Shown here one piece after another: positions 36,780 through 47,800 of a stretch of 64,000 nucleotides of DNA (position 1 is the first letter of the stretch; each line of letters starts with the position of its first letter). A model generated the notes under the pieces. That model was given only the letters and a program-made list of their open reading frames with translations. It did not search any database and was not told the DNA's origin. Origin of the DNA: Rhodopirellula halodulae (lineage in GTDB: Bacteria; Planctomycetota; Planctomycetia; Pirellulales; Pirellulaceae); assembly GCF_020966775.1 (NCBI RefSeq), contig NZ_JAJKFV010000011.1, forward strand, positions 547,023 through 611,022, written 5' to 3'. The position numbers and the translations under genes were made by a program.

Positions 36780-38035
36780 GCAAGCTGCCTGTAGAAACAA
36801 GACTCGATAGCACACTTGCGCTCGCACGCAATCCGTACCGTTTTGTTTCGTCACGATGCGAGAAGTTCAACACCGACGCATTTGAAACTCGGCTGTTGCT
36901 GCAAAAGGTCATTTGCATACGAGGCGAGGAAGCCGCCAAGGCGTTTTACGACACCTCGCGTTTCACCCGCGTCGGTGTCGCTCCGCCGCGAATCGCCAAG
37001 ACTTTGTTCGGACGCGGCGGGGTACAGGGCATGGACGGCAAGGCCCATCGTCATCGCAAGATGATGTTCATGTCGTTGCTGACCGAAGACAAAATTGGCG
37101 GACTGACGAGGCTTGCTCGTGACATTTGGAACCGTCGAATTCTGCAATGGTCACGCATGGATCAGGTCGTGCTTTACCGACAGGCTCAGGAAGTTCTCAC
37201 CGAAGCGGTTTGTCAGTGGGCAGGCGTGCCGCTCGATCCCGCCGATGTGGATCGCAGGACCAGCGAGCTGGCGGCGCTTTTTGACTATGCAGGCAGTATT
37301 GGTCCAAACCATTGGTGGGCAAGGATCGCACGCAAACGCAACGAGGCTTGGCTGCGTGGAATCATCGAACAAATTCGTGCTGGAACCTATCAACCCCTCG
37401 AAGACACCGCCGCATTCATCGTCGCCAACCATCGCGATCTCGATGGAAACTTGCTCGACGCTCAAATCGCTGCGGTCGAGCTAAACAACATTTTGCGTCC
37501 AACGGTCGCCGTGTCGGCTTACATCGTTCAGTGTGCGCACGCCTTGAACGAGCATCCTGTGATTCGCGAACAACTTCGCGATGGCTCCCCGGATGATTTG
37601 CATTGCTTTGTGCAGGAGGTCCGGCGTTACTATCCATTCTTTCCGTTTGCCGGAGCAAAGGTGAAAGAATCATTCGAGTGGCACGGTTACCACTTTCCGA
37701 GCGGTCGGAAGGTGCTGCTGGACCTATACGGCACCAACCATGATCCACGTCCTTGGAACCAGCCAGAATCGTTCAGACCATCCCGTTTTCGCGAATGGGA
37801 CGGGAATCCATTCACCTTGATACCTCAAGGCGGCGGCGATCACTACCAGAACCACCGCTGCCCCGGCGAATGGATCGCGATCGAGCAAATGAAAGCGGCC
37901 ACCGACGTGCTCGTCAACCGATGCAGCTACGAGATCCCGGAACAGGATTTGCAAATTGCGATTGATCGACTTCCCGCCATTCCCGCTGACCACTTTGCCA
38001 TGACGAACATTCAACTGCTAAGAGAAGTGCGATGA
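36776..38035 (+). CDS. Cytochrome P450 peroxygenase, CYP152-like
   Basis: 419 residues. Haem ligand Cys362 in GGGDHYQNHRCPGEW; ExxR in VQEVRRYYPFFPF. The I-helix reads NNILRPTVAVS, with Arg241-Pro242 where CYP152 fatty acid peroxygenases have Arg242-Pro243 instead of the usual acid-alcohol pair. Such enzymes use hydrogen peroxide and hydroxylate or decarboxylate fatty acids without a redox partner. The placement between a thioredoxin and two metal exporters, with overlaps on both sides, is unusual. Either lipid repair or peroxide removal during metal stress is possible. Confidence 0.93.
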   Translation: MSKLPVETRLDSTLALARNPYRFVSSRCEKFNTDAFETRLLLQKVICIRGEEAAKAFYDTSRFTRVGVAPPRIAKTLFGRGGVQGMDGKAHRHRKMMFMSLLTEDKIGGLTRLARDIWNRRILQWSRMDQVVLYRQAQEVLTEAVCQWAGVPLDPADVDRRTSELAALFDYAGSIGPNHWWARIARKRNEAWLRGIIEQIRAGTYQPLEDTAAFIVANHRDLDGNLLDAQIAAVELNNILRPTVAVSAYIVQCAHALNEHPVIREQLRDGSPDDLHCFVQEVRRYYPFFPFAGAKVKESFEWHGYHFPSGRKVLLDLYGTNHDPRPWNQPESFRPSRFREWDGNPFTLIPQGGGDHYQNHRCPGEWIAIEQMKAATDVLVNRCSYEIPEQDLQIAIDRLPAIPADHFAMTNIQLLREVR

Positions 38036-38676
38036 GCGAGGAACGAGCAAAATTGATACGCCGGGGTCGCAATGTCGAAATTGCCAGCCTGATCTACAAC
38101 ATCACCGAAGTGACCATTTCGCTAACGGCCGGATTCATGACGGGCAGTTCGGCGCTGATCAGTTGGGGCGTCGATAGCATCGTCGAAGCGAACTCCGCCG
38201 CGTTCATGATCTGGCAATTGAACGGCGAAGCCAAAGGTATCAACGAGCGAGACAAGCGGAAGAGAAAGAAGATCGCGTTAGGGGTTCTCTCGGGTGCCTT
38301 TACGATTGCTGTCTTATTCATCTGTTACGAGGCGATCAGCAAGTTCATCAGCCAAGAAACTGCGTCGATGTCGTGGTGGGGCATTGGCATCTTGCTGGTG
38401 TCGTTGGTCGTCAACCCGATGCTGGCATGGGGCAAGTATCGCTACGGCAAGAAGACCGATTCGGCGACTCTGAAATACGACGCCATTGACACGATGATCT
38501 GCGAGTACCAAACCATTGTCGTGCTGATCGGCGTCGGTCTGGTGCAGTGGCAAGGTTGGTGGTGGGCCGATCCGGTGGCTGCACTGTTGATCGTTCCCTA
38601 TGTGGCTTGGGAAGCCTACGAGTCTGGACGCGACGCATGGCAAGTTCAAATCGACGAGGAAGACAACGATGAGTGA
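38032..38676 (+). CDS. Cation diffusion facilitator-like transporter, membrane domain only
   Basis: 214 residues with about six transmembrane helices. ALISWGVDSIVEANSA (TM2) and KYDAIDTMICEY (TM5) hold the acidic/Cys residues where CDF proteins bind Zn. WWWADPVAALLI is the usual TM6. The cytoplasmic C-terminal domain of normal CDFs (about 90 residues) is absent. Exports divalent cations from the cytoplasm. Coupled by four-base and eight-base overlaps to the P450 and the P-ATPase. Confidence 0.82.
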   Translation: MSEERAKLIRRGRNVEIASLIYNITEVTISLTAGFMTGSSALISWGVDSIVEANSAAFMIWQLNGEAKGINERDKRKRKKIALGVLSGAFTIAVLFICYEAISKFISQETASMSWWGIGILLVSLVVNPMLAWGKYRYGKKTDSATLKYDAIDTMICEYQTIVVLIGVGLVQWQGWWWADPVAALLIVPYVAWEAYESGRDAWQVQIDEEDNDE

Positions 38677-40807
38677 TACAAACAACATGCAACTTAAAAT
38701 TCACGGCATGGATTGTGCCGAAGAAGTATCGTTGATCAAACGCGAACTGGTGCCGCTGCTCGGTGGCGATGAGCGTTTGGGTTTCGACTTGCTAAGTGGT
38801 CGACTAACCGTCGACCTCGATGGCGTTGACGTTACTTCCGGTGACGTGTTGGCGGCGATCGAGCGAACCGGGTTGAAAGCTGAAACGTGGGAGAACGCAC
38901 AACAGTCCTCCGACGACCAATCGTTCTGGGTCAAGCATCAGCGGGCGATCATGACCGCGATTAGCGGTGTGTTCGGCGGGATCGGGCTGGTGATTCATTT
39001 GCTCTCAGGCGGATTCGACGGGGCCGTCGCAACGCCCGCGATCGTTTGCTACCTGATCGGAATTTTGGCCGGGCTGTATTTGGTGCTACCGAAAGCTTGG
39101 CGAGCACTGGTCACCTTGCGGCCTGACATGAATTTGCTGATGTCGGTCGCGGTGATCGGGGCGATCGCGATCGGCGAATGGTTTGAGGGAGCGGCGGTCG
39201 CATTCCTGTTTTCGCTGTCGTTGTTGCTGGAATCATGGAGCATCGGTCGGGCTAGACGGGCGATCGCTTCGCTCATGGACCTGACGCCGCCGGTCGCTCA
39301 CCTGCGACACGAATCTGGAGAAGTCCGCGACGTTGTTCCTGCCGAGGTGCCGGTTGGTTCGACCCTGATCATTCGACCGGGCGAGAAAATACCGCTCGAT
39401 GGGGAAGTCACCGTGGGCATTAGCGACGTCAATCAGGCACCGATCACCGGCGAAAGCGTGCCAGTCGAAAAGCAGGTCGGTAGTGAGGTGTTCGCTGGAA
39501 CGATTAACGGCGACGGCTTGCTGGAAATGCGAAGCACCAAAGCCGCTGAAGACACGACGTTGGCCCGCATTATTCAGATGGTCGGCGACGCCGGATCGAA
39601 GCGTGCTCCGTCAGAAAAGTGGGTAGAGAAGTTTGCCGCGGTCTACACACCGGTGGTGATGGCGGTCGCGTTGTTGATGCTTTTAATTCCGACTTTGCTG
39701 CTCGGACAACCATGGTCGGTTTGGATCTATCGGTCGCTGGTGTTGCTGGTCATCGCCTGCCCATGTGCATTGGTCATTTCTACACCGGTGTCGGTCGTCG
39801 CATCGCTGGCCGCCGCTGCACGCAATGGCGTGTTGGTTAAAGGCGGCGTGTTCATCGAGCTACCTGGTAAGCTGGTCGCGATCGCGATGGATAAGACCGG
39901 GACGCTAACCAAGGGTGCCCCCGAAGTCATCGACGTCGTTCCGATGAACGACCACGACGAAGAAGAATTGCTAACGCGCGGCGGAGCCTTGGAACTCAAT
40001 AGCAACCATCCGCTCGCACGAGCCATCGTTGATGAAACCAAGAAACGTGGCATGACGATGCCGCCAGCCGAATCGTTCGAAACGATTCAAGGCAAGGGGG
40101 CGACCGGAGTCATTAATGGTAAAAGCTACTGGCTCGGTTCGCATCGCTATTTGGAACAACGCGGTCAGGAAACCCCGGAGGTTCACCAGCAACTCGAAGC
40201 GATGCAGGAGGCCGGGCGAACCGTCGTCGTGATCGGCAATGACCAGCACGTTTGCGGCTTCATTACGCTGGCCGATGCCATCCGTGACGAGACTCGAGAG
40301 GCAATCAAGACTTTGCACCAAGTCGGCATCAAGCAAATCGTGATGCTGACCGGCGACAACGAAGGCACCGCCAAAGCGATCGGCAAGGAGTCCGGTATCG
40401 ACGAAGTCCACGCGGAGTTGTTGCCTGAAGACAAAGTCGCGGCGGTCGAACAACTCGTTTCACGTTACGAGCATGTCGCGATGATAGGCGATGGCGTGAA
40501 TGACGCACCCGCCCTAGCCCGGGCTTCATTGGGACTTGCGATGGGAGCGGCGGGAAGCGACGCCGCGATTGAAACAGCAGACATCGCCCTCATGTCCGAC
40601 GACCTGTCGAAACTACCTTGGCTGATCGAGCACTCGCGACGAACGTTGTCCATCATTCGCCAGAACATTTGGTTTTCACTGGCAATCAAAGCATTGTTCG
40701 TCGTGCTGACCTTGGCGGGAGTGGCATCACTGTGGGCCGCCATCGCGGCCGATATGGGCGCTTCCCTACTGGTGATCGCCAATGGTCTGAGGCTGCTCCG
40801 CTGCTGA
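38669..40807 (+). CDS. Heavy-metal P1B-type ATPase (Zn/Cd/Pb class predicted)
   Basis: 712 residues from the ATG at 38669, overlapping the CDF stop. N-terminal HMA-like domain with GMDCAEEV (one Cys and two Glu, a variant seen in Zn/Cd pumps). Transport motif CPC (364-366), TGES phosphatase loop, DKTGTLTKG phosphorylation site (Asp near 408), GDGVNDAPALA, and a last helix with ADMGASLLVIANGLRLL carrying the Asp typical of ZntA. Exports divalent soft cations from the cytoplasm to the periplasm, feeding the RND systems. Confidence 0.96.
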   Translation: MSDTNNMQLKIHGMDCAEEVSLIKRELVPLLGGDERLGFDLLSGRLTVDLDGVDVTSGDVLAAIERTGLKAETWENAQQSSDDQSFWVKHQRAIMTAISGVFGGIGLVIHLLSGGFDGAVATPAIVCYLIGILAGLYLVLPKAWRALVTLRPDMNLLMSVAVIGAIAIGEWFEGAAVAFLFSLSLLLESWSIGRARRAIASLMDLTPPVAHLRHESGEVRDVVPAEVPVGSTLIIRPGEKIPLDGEVTVGISDVNQAPITGESVPVEKQVGSEVFAGTINGDGLLEMRSTKAAEDTTLARIIQMVGDAGSKRAPSEKWVEKFAAVYTPVVMAVALLMLLIPTLLLGQPWSVWIYRSLVLLVIACPCALVISTPVSVVASLAAAARNGVLVKGGVFIELPGKLVAIAMDKTGTLTKGAPEVIDVVPMNDHDEEELLTRGGALELNSNHPLARAIVDETKKRGMTMPPAESFETIQGKGATGVINGKSYWLGSHRYLEQRGQETPEVHQQLEAMQEAGRTVVVIGNDQHVCGFITLADAIRDETREAIKTLHQVGIKQIVMLTGDNEGTAKAIGKESGIDEVHAELLPEDKVAAVEQLVSRYEHVAMIGDGVNDAPALARASLGLAMGAAGSDAAIETADIALMSDDLSKLPWLIEHSRRTLSIIRQNIWFSLAIKALFVVLTLAGVASLWAAIAADMGASLLVIANGLRLLRC

Positions 40808-40940
40808 GACGTTAAAATCGTTACAACCCGATCGCGGATTCTTCCGAATGTTCGCACTTGCGGAATCGCAACTAACAATCCGATCGTACCCATCCGATGG
40901 AAAGCATGGGCTGGTCTGTATTTTCACGGAGGAAGACGCG

Positions 40941-42497
40941 GTGATCGCGAACGATAGGACCAGTACGCGCCGGCGGCGAGCAAGACGCTTGTTGCTTTTG
41001 GCGGCTTTGGGTTTCACGAGTGGTTGCCAGTCGGTTGGGCAGCATGTCGCTCAATCGACTTCGAGCGAACACGTCTCGGCGACGAACCAAACGCGGGTTG
41101 TTGAACCGCCTATCACCGTGCGGACGGTTGCGTTCACGGACGATGACGACTTGCAGGTCAGAGATCTTGGTGAATTGGACGAACTCGACGTCGAGCTTGA
41201 TGATTTGGATTCGGATGGTGGTGCCTCTGCCAACGATCCCGCGTCTCTACGCGACGCGATGGCTTTGGACGCGGCGAACGAGACGGTTGAAACCGCTCCG
41301 TTCATTCAGGACCAGTATTCCTACGGTTTTGAGCAACCCGCCGGACTGACGCTTCAGTCAATTGAGTCGATGGCATTGGGTTCGCATCCGGCCATCGCGG
41401 AAGCTCGTGCTCGTGTCGAATCAACTCGCGGGCAATACGTTCAAGCGGGCTTGCCGTTCAATCCGGTGCTGCAATATCAGTCGGATGAGATCGGCAACGA
41501 AGATGCCACCGGTCTGCATTCGGTGCAGATGTCTCAGCAGTTCGTTACCGCCAACAAGCTGGGGATTGCTCAACAGGTGCAGGCCCGCGAGATCCAAAAA
41601 CAGCAAGCTGCGCTGCGAATTGCGGAGCTTCGCGTTTTGACTCGCGTTCGTGCTGCGTTTGCGACAGCCATCGTATCGCAGCGAAGGGCCAACATTGCTG
41701 ACCAGATTGTCGAGTTGGCTGAGAAGTCGATCGAATCAGTGAATGCCCTGTTGGAAGCCGAAGAGGTTTCCAAAATTGCTTTGTTGCAGGCTCGCGTTGA
41801 AGCTGAGCAAGCGCGGATTACGGCGGAGAACGCTCGAACGCAGTTGCAAGCCAACCTGCGGACGCTTGCCGCTGCTGCCGGGATGCAAACACTGCCGCCC
41901 GGACCGCTTAGCGGCAACGTGGGTGACGATCTGACCGGCGCGCCGTGGGAAGCATTGCTCGCCGAAATCTCGACCAACAGTCCCGAACTATCGCGGGCCG
42001 GATCGGAGCTTGAGCGAGCTAAATGGTCGTTGCAACTTGCCTGTGCCCAAGTGACGCCGAACGTGACGGGAACCGTCGGTGTTGGTGTCGATGCCGCTAC
42101 GGATGATACGTTCGCGGTCATTGGCGTCAGCGTTCCGCTTCCCATTCGCAACCGCAATCAGGGCAACATACGCAGTGCCCGAGCCGACATCGCCGCAGCG
42201 TCGGCAGCGATCCAGAGCACGCAACTCAGCCTAGAAGCCCGGCTCGCCGAAGCCGTCGGCCGCTACCAAGTCGCGTTGGAACGCTACACCCGCTTGCAGG
42301 AATCGGTCGTGCCGACCTCGGAGGAAACCTACAAGCTCTCGTTGGAGGCATTTGATGCGGGCGAAACCGATTTCCTACAACTGTTAACAGCACAGCGAAC
42401 ACTCTTCACGACTCAATTGAACGTCCTGGATGCCGCCGGACAAGCCAAGCAGGCTGCTGCGGAAATCGAAGGCCTGTTGGTGACTCTGAGCCTGTGA
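40941..42497 (+). CDS. TolC-family outer-membrane lipoprotein (CusC/CzcC-like)
   Basis: 518 residues from the GTG at 40941 (GGAGGA 8-13 bases upstream; the ATG at 40848 would place a poor leader before the lipobox GFTSGC). A long acidic low-complexity stretch (DELDVELDDLDSDGG) separates the lipid anchor from the two outer-membrane efflux repeats, which show long coiled-coil helices and SLEAFDAGETDFLQLLTAQR near the end. Forms the exit channel for an RND pump. The adaptor it serves is not fixed by the order. Confidence 0.9.
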   Translation: MIANDRTSTRRRRARRLLLLAALGFTSGCQSVGQHVAQSTSSEHVSATNQTRVVEPPITVRTVAFTDDDDLQVRDLGELDELDVELDDLDSDGGASANDPASLRDAMALDAANETVETAPFIQDQYSYGFEQPAGLTLQSIESMALGSHPAIAEARARVESTRGQYVQAGLPFNPVLQYQSDEIGNEDATGLHSVQMSQQFVTANKLGIAQQVQAREIQKQQAALRIAELRVLTRVRAAFATAIVSQRRANIADQIVELAEKSIESVNALLEAEEVSKIALLQARVEAEQARITAENARTQLQANLRTLAAAAGMQTLPPGPLSGNVGDDLTGAPWEALLAEISTNSPELSRAGSELERAKWSLQLACAQVTPNVTGTVGVGVDAATDDTFAVIGVSVPLPIRNRNQGNIRSARADIAAASAAIQSTQLSLEARLAEAVGRYQVALERYTRLQESVVPTSEETYKLSLEAFDAGETDFLQLLTAQRTLFTTQLNVLDAAGQAKQAAAEIEGLLVTLSL

Positions 42498-42624
42498 TTT
42501 CCCGCGATACCGCCACCAGAAGATGCGTAATCTGACGAAAGTTTGACATTACTATTGGACTGGTATGGTCGTTTCCACCGTATCGACCGATAATACCGTT
42601 GTACCGTACCCGAAGGATGTTTTT

Positions 42625-43125
42625 GTGTCTGTCGTTTGTCGTCTCACTACCGTCGCCGCATTACTGCTGCACCTGATTTTCGGGTGTTCGCTGCATCATG
42701 CTGACGCGTGTGGGCACCACGACCATGACGGATGCCAGCACACCTGTTCAGCGGCTGATTCACCAAGTGTCCACGACGATCACGCGTGTGGCCACGATCA
42801 CGAGCATGATTGCTCGGGTGAAGAAGAGACGGTGGATTCGATCCACAATGCGATCGAGTTAGCGGCTCCGTGTTGTGCCTGCGAGTCGCAACCCTGTGAT
42901 GGAAACCATCCGGGGTGCCATGGCGTCGTCGAATGCAGTTTTGTGCCTTCAAGTGATGTCGTGTTCATCATTGATGCTCCGTTGGTCGCGTTCGTGACTT
43001 ATGAGCACGATCCGATGCTGAGCTTCATTAGTTCGCTATCGGCCCGTCATTTGAATCAGCGGTCGCCGCAGGTTGCGACGGACTCTCTCTCCCATTGTGC
43101 TTCTCTCTGCACGTGGATCATTTGA
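42625..43125 (+). CDS. Small secreted Cys/His-rich protein at the head of an RND operon
   Basis: 166 residues from the GTG at 42625 (GAAGGA seven bases upstream), which gives a clean signal peptide; the ATG at 42565 would lie in a promoter-like stretch. The mature start is very rich in Cys and His (ACGHHDHDGCQHTC, HACGHDHEHDC, PCCACESQPCDG). Then a hydrophobic segment and a tail ending CTWII. Same plan as the protein at 29785-30183. No known family; probably a metal-binding periplasmic protein. Confidence 0.72.
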   Translation: MSVVCRLTTVAALLLHLIFGCSLHHADACGHHDHDGCQHTCSAADSPSVHDDHACGHDHEHDCSGEEETVDSIHNAIELAAPCCACESQPCDGNHPGCHGVVECSFVPSSDVVFIIDAPLVAFVTYEHDPMLSFISSLSARHLNQRSPQVATDSLSHCASLCTWII

Positions 43126-43248
43126 ATTGAAGATTGTTGATTGAAGATTGACGATTTGGAAAGGCGTTTGCGCGTCGCCAGATTGTTGAATCCTTCAGTC
43201 CTCTTTTGAAATCTACATTCTTCAATCTCAAATCATCAATGTGTTTGC

Positions 43249-44775
43249 ATGTCCACGCTAAGAGCTTGGCTGGTGCGCCTGCGCGGCCCCGTTTTGACCG
43301 TCCTGGCGATGGCAATCGCGATCGTCGTCGGCGCGTTCGCCTTTACCGACTATCCACAACAATTTGGCCTCGTTGCCACTGCAATCGTTGAGTCTGATCC
43401 GCACGCGGGTCACGATCACGGTCCAGGTGAACACGATGACCACGGCGACGACGACCATGCCGGACATGATCACGATGGTCACGAAGCGGGTCAGTCGATC
43501 GAATTGAGCCAGCAGGCTCGTGCGAACTTGCGGTTGAAGACTGAGGCCGTCACCGTTGGACCGTACACGAGCTACATCGAGGTCCCCGGCATGGTGACGC
43601 GCTGGCCCGGTGAAACGCATGTGTCGATCACGTCGCCACTGACGGGCGTCATTAACAAGATCAATATCTCTCGTGGCGAGATGATTAAGAGCGGCGAGCC
43701 GTTGTTCACGCTTCGGCTGACGCACCAAGACCTCGTCAATACGCAAGAAGACTTCCTCTCGCAGCTCGGGCAACTGGATGTCGAGGAGCGGGAGATTCAG
43801 CGGCTGACTTCGGCGTCCCGTTCGGGCGCGATCGCTGGGAAAACGCGAATAACCCGCGAGTACGAACGCGACAAATTGCAGGCGAAAATCCGTGCGGCGA
43901 AGCAGTCAATGTTGCTGCACGGTTTGAGTGAAGACCAAATCGCAAGCATCGAACGCACTCGCACGTTGGTCCGCGAAGTCGTCGTGACGGCCCCCTTGGT
44001 CGAAGAAGACAATTCACTGCATCACGAATCGCTGGGCGAAGCGAACAACCGAGTCTCGGGCAACCCGAGTGCAAGATTAGCGGCAATACAACCACCGCCG
44101 ATGTCGCTGCCTTCGCACAATCACATTGACGCTGAGTTCTTGGTCACAGAACTGAGTGTTCGACGCGGCGAATCTGTTAGCGCCGGTCAGCAGATCGCGC
44201 AGCTGTCGAATTACAGCCGCTTGCTAATCGAAGGCCAAGCCTACCAGCGTGACGCAGGTCTGTTGCGAAAGGCTGCCGATTCGGGTGCTGAATTGCAAGC
44301 CACGATGACCGGTGCGGGCGACGAAGTCGAAACGATCACGGGATTGAACGTGGTCTACATCGGAAACGAAGTCGGTACTGAATCACGGTCGCTGCCGTTC
44401 TATGTCGGACTGACCAATGAGATCGAACGCAGCGAACAGCGTGGCGACAAACGCTACGTCAGTTGGCGATACAAGCCCGGCCAACGGCTAACCGTTCGGC
44501 TTCCACAGTCGCAAGTCGCCGACGCGATTGTTGTTCCCAAGGACGCGGTTGCCGAAGAAGGCCCCGAGCGATTCTTGTTCGTCGAGAACGGAGATCACTT
44601 TGATCGTGTTCCGGTGGAAGTCATTGCGTCGGACAGCGTCAACGTCGCGATCAAGAACGACGGCCAAGTTTGGCCCGGTCAGACGATCGCCGTTAGCGGT
44701 GCTCATCAATTGCAGATGGCGATGAAGAACCAGGCGGGCGGAGCCATTGATCCCCACGCAGGGCACAACCACTGA
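43249..44775 (+). CDS. RND periplasmic adaptor with His/Asp-rich N-terminus
   Basis: 508 residues. Membrane anchor about 15-33, then a long His/Asp tract (HAGHDHGPGEHDDHGDDDHA and more, about 48-80) that would bind Zn, Ni or Co. The membrane-fusion core has TSPLTGVINKINISRGEMI and a coiled-coil hairpin; the end is again His-rich (HAGHNH). It lies 39 bases before the AIGELVDD-type pump. Low-complexity DNA of the TTGAAGATTG type fills the gap before it. Confidence 0.92.
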   Translation: MSTLRAWLVRLRGPVLTVLAMAIAIVVGAFAFTDYPQQFGLVATAIVESDPHAGHDHGPGEHDDHGDDDHAGHDHDGHEAGQSIELSQQARANLRLKTEAVTVGPYTSYIEVPGMVTRWPGETHVSITSPLTGVINKINISRGEMIKSGEPLFTLRLTHQDLVNTQEDFLSQLGQLDVEEREIQRLTSASRSGAIAGKTRITREYERDKLQAKIRAAKQSMLLHGLSEDQIASIERTRTLVREVVVTAPLVEEDNSLHHESLGEANNRVSGNPSARLAAIQPPPMSLPSHNHIDAEFLVTELSVRRGESVSAGQQIAQLSNYSRLLIEGQAYQRDAGLLRKAADSGAELQATMTGAGDEVETITGLNVVYIGNEVGTESRSLPFYVGLTNEIERSEQRGDKRYVSWRYKPGQRLTVRLPQSQVADAIVVPKDAVAEEGPERFLFVENGDHFDRVPVEVIASDSVNVAIKNDGQVWPGQTIAVSGAHQLQMAMKNQAGGAIDPHAGHNH

Positions 44776-44814
44776 GTTGTTCGCTTTGCCAAACCAAATC
44801 TTTGAGGGATCAAG

Positions 44815-47800
44815 ATGCTAGATAAAATCATTCACTTCTCGCTGAACAATCGACTGATCGTGCTCGCGGTTGCCGCGATCATGCTGGGCGTTGGTGCGTG
44901 GCAATCCTTGCAATTGCCGATCGACGTGTTTCCAAACTTGAACCGGCCGCGTGTAGTGGTCATCACAGAAGCGCCGGGGATGGCACCAGAGGAAGTCGAG
45001 ACACTGATCACGTTTCCGTTGGAGACCACGTTCAATGGTGCCAGCGGCGTTGAGGCAGTCCGCAGCAGCAGCGGCATCGGTCTGTCGGTGATCTATGTCG
45101 AGTTCGAGTGGGACACGGACATCTACAACGACCGACAAGTCGTCAATGAACGTTTGCAACTTGCCGCTGAGCAATTGCCCGACGGCGTGAAACCAACACT
45201 CGCACCCATCTCGTCAATCATGGGACAGATTCTCATGTACGGCATGTGGAGTGAAGGCGGCAAAACCGAGCCGATGGAGGTTCGCACGCTGGCCGATTGG
45301 GTCGTCCGTCAACGATTGCTGACGATCCCCGGCGTGTCACAAGTCTTTTCAATGGGCGGCGGCCGGATGCAGTACCAAGTGCTGGTGAATCCGGACTTGC
45401 TGCGTGAATTCGGACTGACGATGGACGATGTCCACACCGCTGTCAGTGAGTCCAATCTGAACGCGACCGGTGGTTATCTGGATCAGCGTGGTGCGAACGA
45501 GTTGCTGGTTCGAGGACTCGGGCGAATCACGAGCCTCGCCGACCTGAAAGAGATTGCGATCACACTTCGGGACGGTCGCCCGATCACTTTGGGCGACGTG
45601 GCCAAAGTCGTCGAAGGCCCGCAAGTCATGCGTGGCGATTCGTCCGCGTATCTACGCACTGATGATGGGACGGTCGAAGGCGGCCCCGCAGTTGTTCTCA
45701 CCATCAACAAGCAACCCGGCAGCGACACTCGCGCCGTCGATCAAGCGATTGCCGAAGCGCTCGAAGAGTTGAAGGTGTCCCTGCCGGATGACATCCGAAT
45801 CGCCAACGTCTATTCGCAGCGTTCATTCATCGACCGAGCCATCGACAACGTCGTCGAAGCTCTCGCAGACGGCGGCGTGCTGGTCTTGGTGATCCTGTTC
45901 CTCTTCTTGCTGAATTTTCGCACGACGTTCATCACGCTCACCGCAATTCCTCTGTCGATCATCGCAACCGCGTGCGTTTTCGCCGCTTTCGGTCTGTCGA
46001 TCAACACCATGACGCTCGGCGGGTTAGCGGTTGCCATCGGGGAACTGGTCGACGATGCGATTGTAGACGTGGAAAACATCTTCCGCCGGTTGAAAGAGAA
46101 CCGCCACTGCGATTCCCCCCGACCGACACTCGCCGTGGTTTACGACGCCAGCATCGAGGTGCGCAGCAGCGTGGTCTACGGGACGGCGATTGTCGTTCTG
46201 GTGTTCATCCCGCTGTTTGCTCTCGAAGGTATGGAAGGCAAGCTCTTTGTGCCGTTGGCGATGGGATATGTCGTCTCGCTGATCGCGTCACTGGGCGTCT
46301 CGCTAACCGTCACGCCGGTACTGGCATCGTTACTGTTGGTCGGCCGGCGCGTCTGGCAAATCGTGGTACCGATTCTTGCTTTTGGGATCGCCGCGTTAAC
46401 GATGTACTGGGTCGTCCCGCGTGCGATTCACATTCTCCATTTGCCGTTTGAACTGCCAGGCAATCCGCTGTGGTGGTCGCTCGTCCTGACGCCAGTGGTT
46501 TGGGTTCTGATTCAAGTGACCGAACGACTGCTCGGCGGTCCCGAAGCCGAGGAAGGCCGGTTGCTGGAGGGACTGAAGGGCGTTGCCGGTTTGGCGATTA
46601 ACTTCAGCACCAAATTCGCCGGTCCCGTGCTGGGAGTCGCGGCCGTCATGGTGACGTTCGCGTTGTTCGCGGTTTCGCAATTAGAACGTGACTTCTTGCC
46701 GCCTTTTAACGAGGGAGCCGTTCAGGTCAACGCGTTGCTTGCACCGGGCACATCGCTGGCGACGAGCAACCAGATCGGGCAGAGCGTGCAAGAGGAGTTG
46801 ATGAACATCGAATCGGTCAAGTCCGTCGCACGTCGAACGGGCCGAGCGGAGCTTGACGAACATGCCGAAGGCGTCAACGTAACCGAGTTGTTCTTGGAGA
46901 TCGCTGACGACGCGGATCGCGAAGGCACGATCCAGCAGATTCGCGAAACGATGGAGGACATTCCGGGCGTGGTGTCCAGCACCGAGCAACCGCTGGCGCA
47001 CCTGATCAGTCACATGATCTCGGGCGTCAAAGCGCAAATCGGCATCAAACTGTTCGGCGACGATCTGGACGTGCTGCGGACCAAGGCGGAAGAGATGAAA
47101 CGACGCATCGCGGACGTGCCGGGCTTGGCCGACGTGATGATCGAACAGCAGACCAACATTCCACAGCTTCGCATCGAGCTGAATCGCAAAGCGCTAACGC
47201 AGAACGGGCTGCGACCGGCCAACGTCATGGAGTTGGTCGAGACGGCGATGAACGGGCAAGTAATTAGCCAAGTTCTGCTCGGCCAACGCACGTTTGATCT
47301 GATGCTACGAATGGATGAACCGTACCGCGAGGACGTCACCAAACTCAAGCGTCTTGCCGTCCCACTTCCCGATGGAGGCACGTTGCCGCTTGAGGCGGTG
47401 GCGAACATCTACGAAAGCGGCGGGCCGAACATGATCAAGCGAGAACAGGTACGGCGTCGAATCGTGTTGCAAGCCAACGTCTCCGAGCGAGGCGTCGTGG
47501 ACGTTGTCAGCGACATCAAAACGCGACTGGCTGATTTGGAATTGGAGCCGGGTTACTTCATCGAATACGGCGGCCAATTTGAAAGCCAGCAATCGGCAAC
47601 GCGTCGATTGATGATTCTTTCGGGCGTCGCGTTGCTAGGCATGTTCTTGGTGCTTTACACGTTGTTTGGCAACGTCAACTTCTCGATGCAGGTGTTGGTT
47701 GCGTTGCCGACGGCGTTCATCGGAGCGGTCGCGGCACTCGTCATCACGGATCAAAACCTAACGGTCGCAGCGATGGTCGGTTTCATCTCGTTGTGCGGCA

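Noticed and set aside
43126-43248. CRISPR-like short repeats (ATTGAAGATTG units)
   Set aside because: Units are short, degenerate and without constant spacers; looks like low-complexity sequence.
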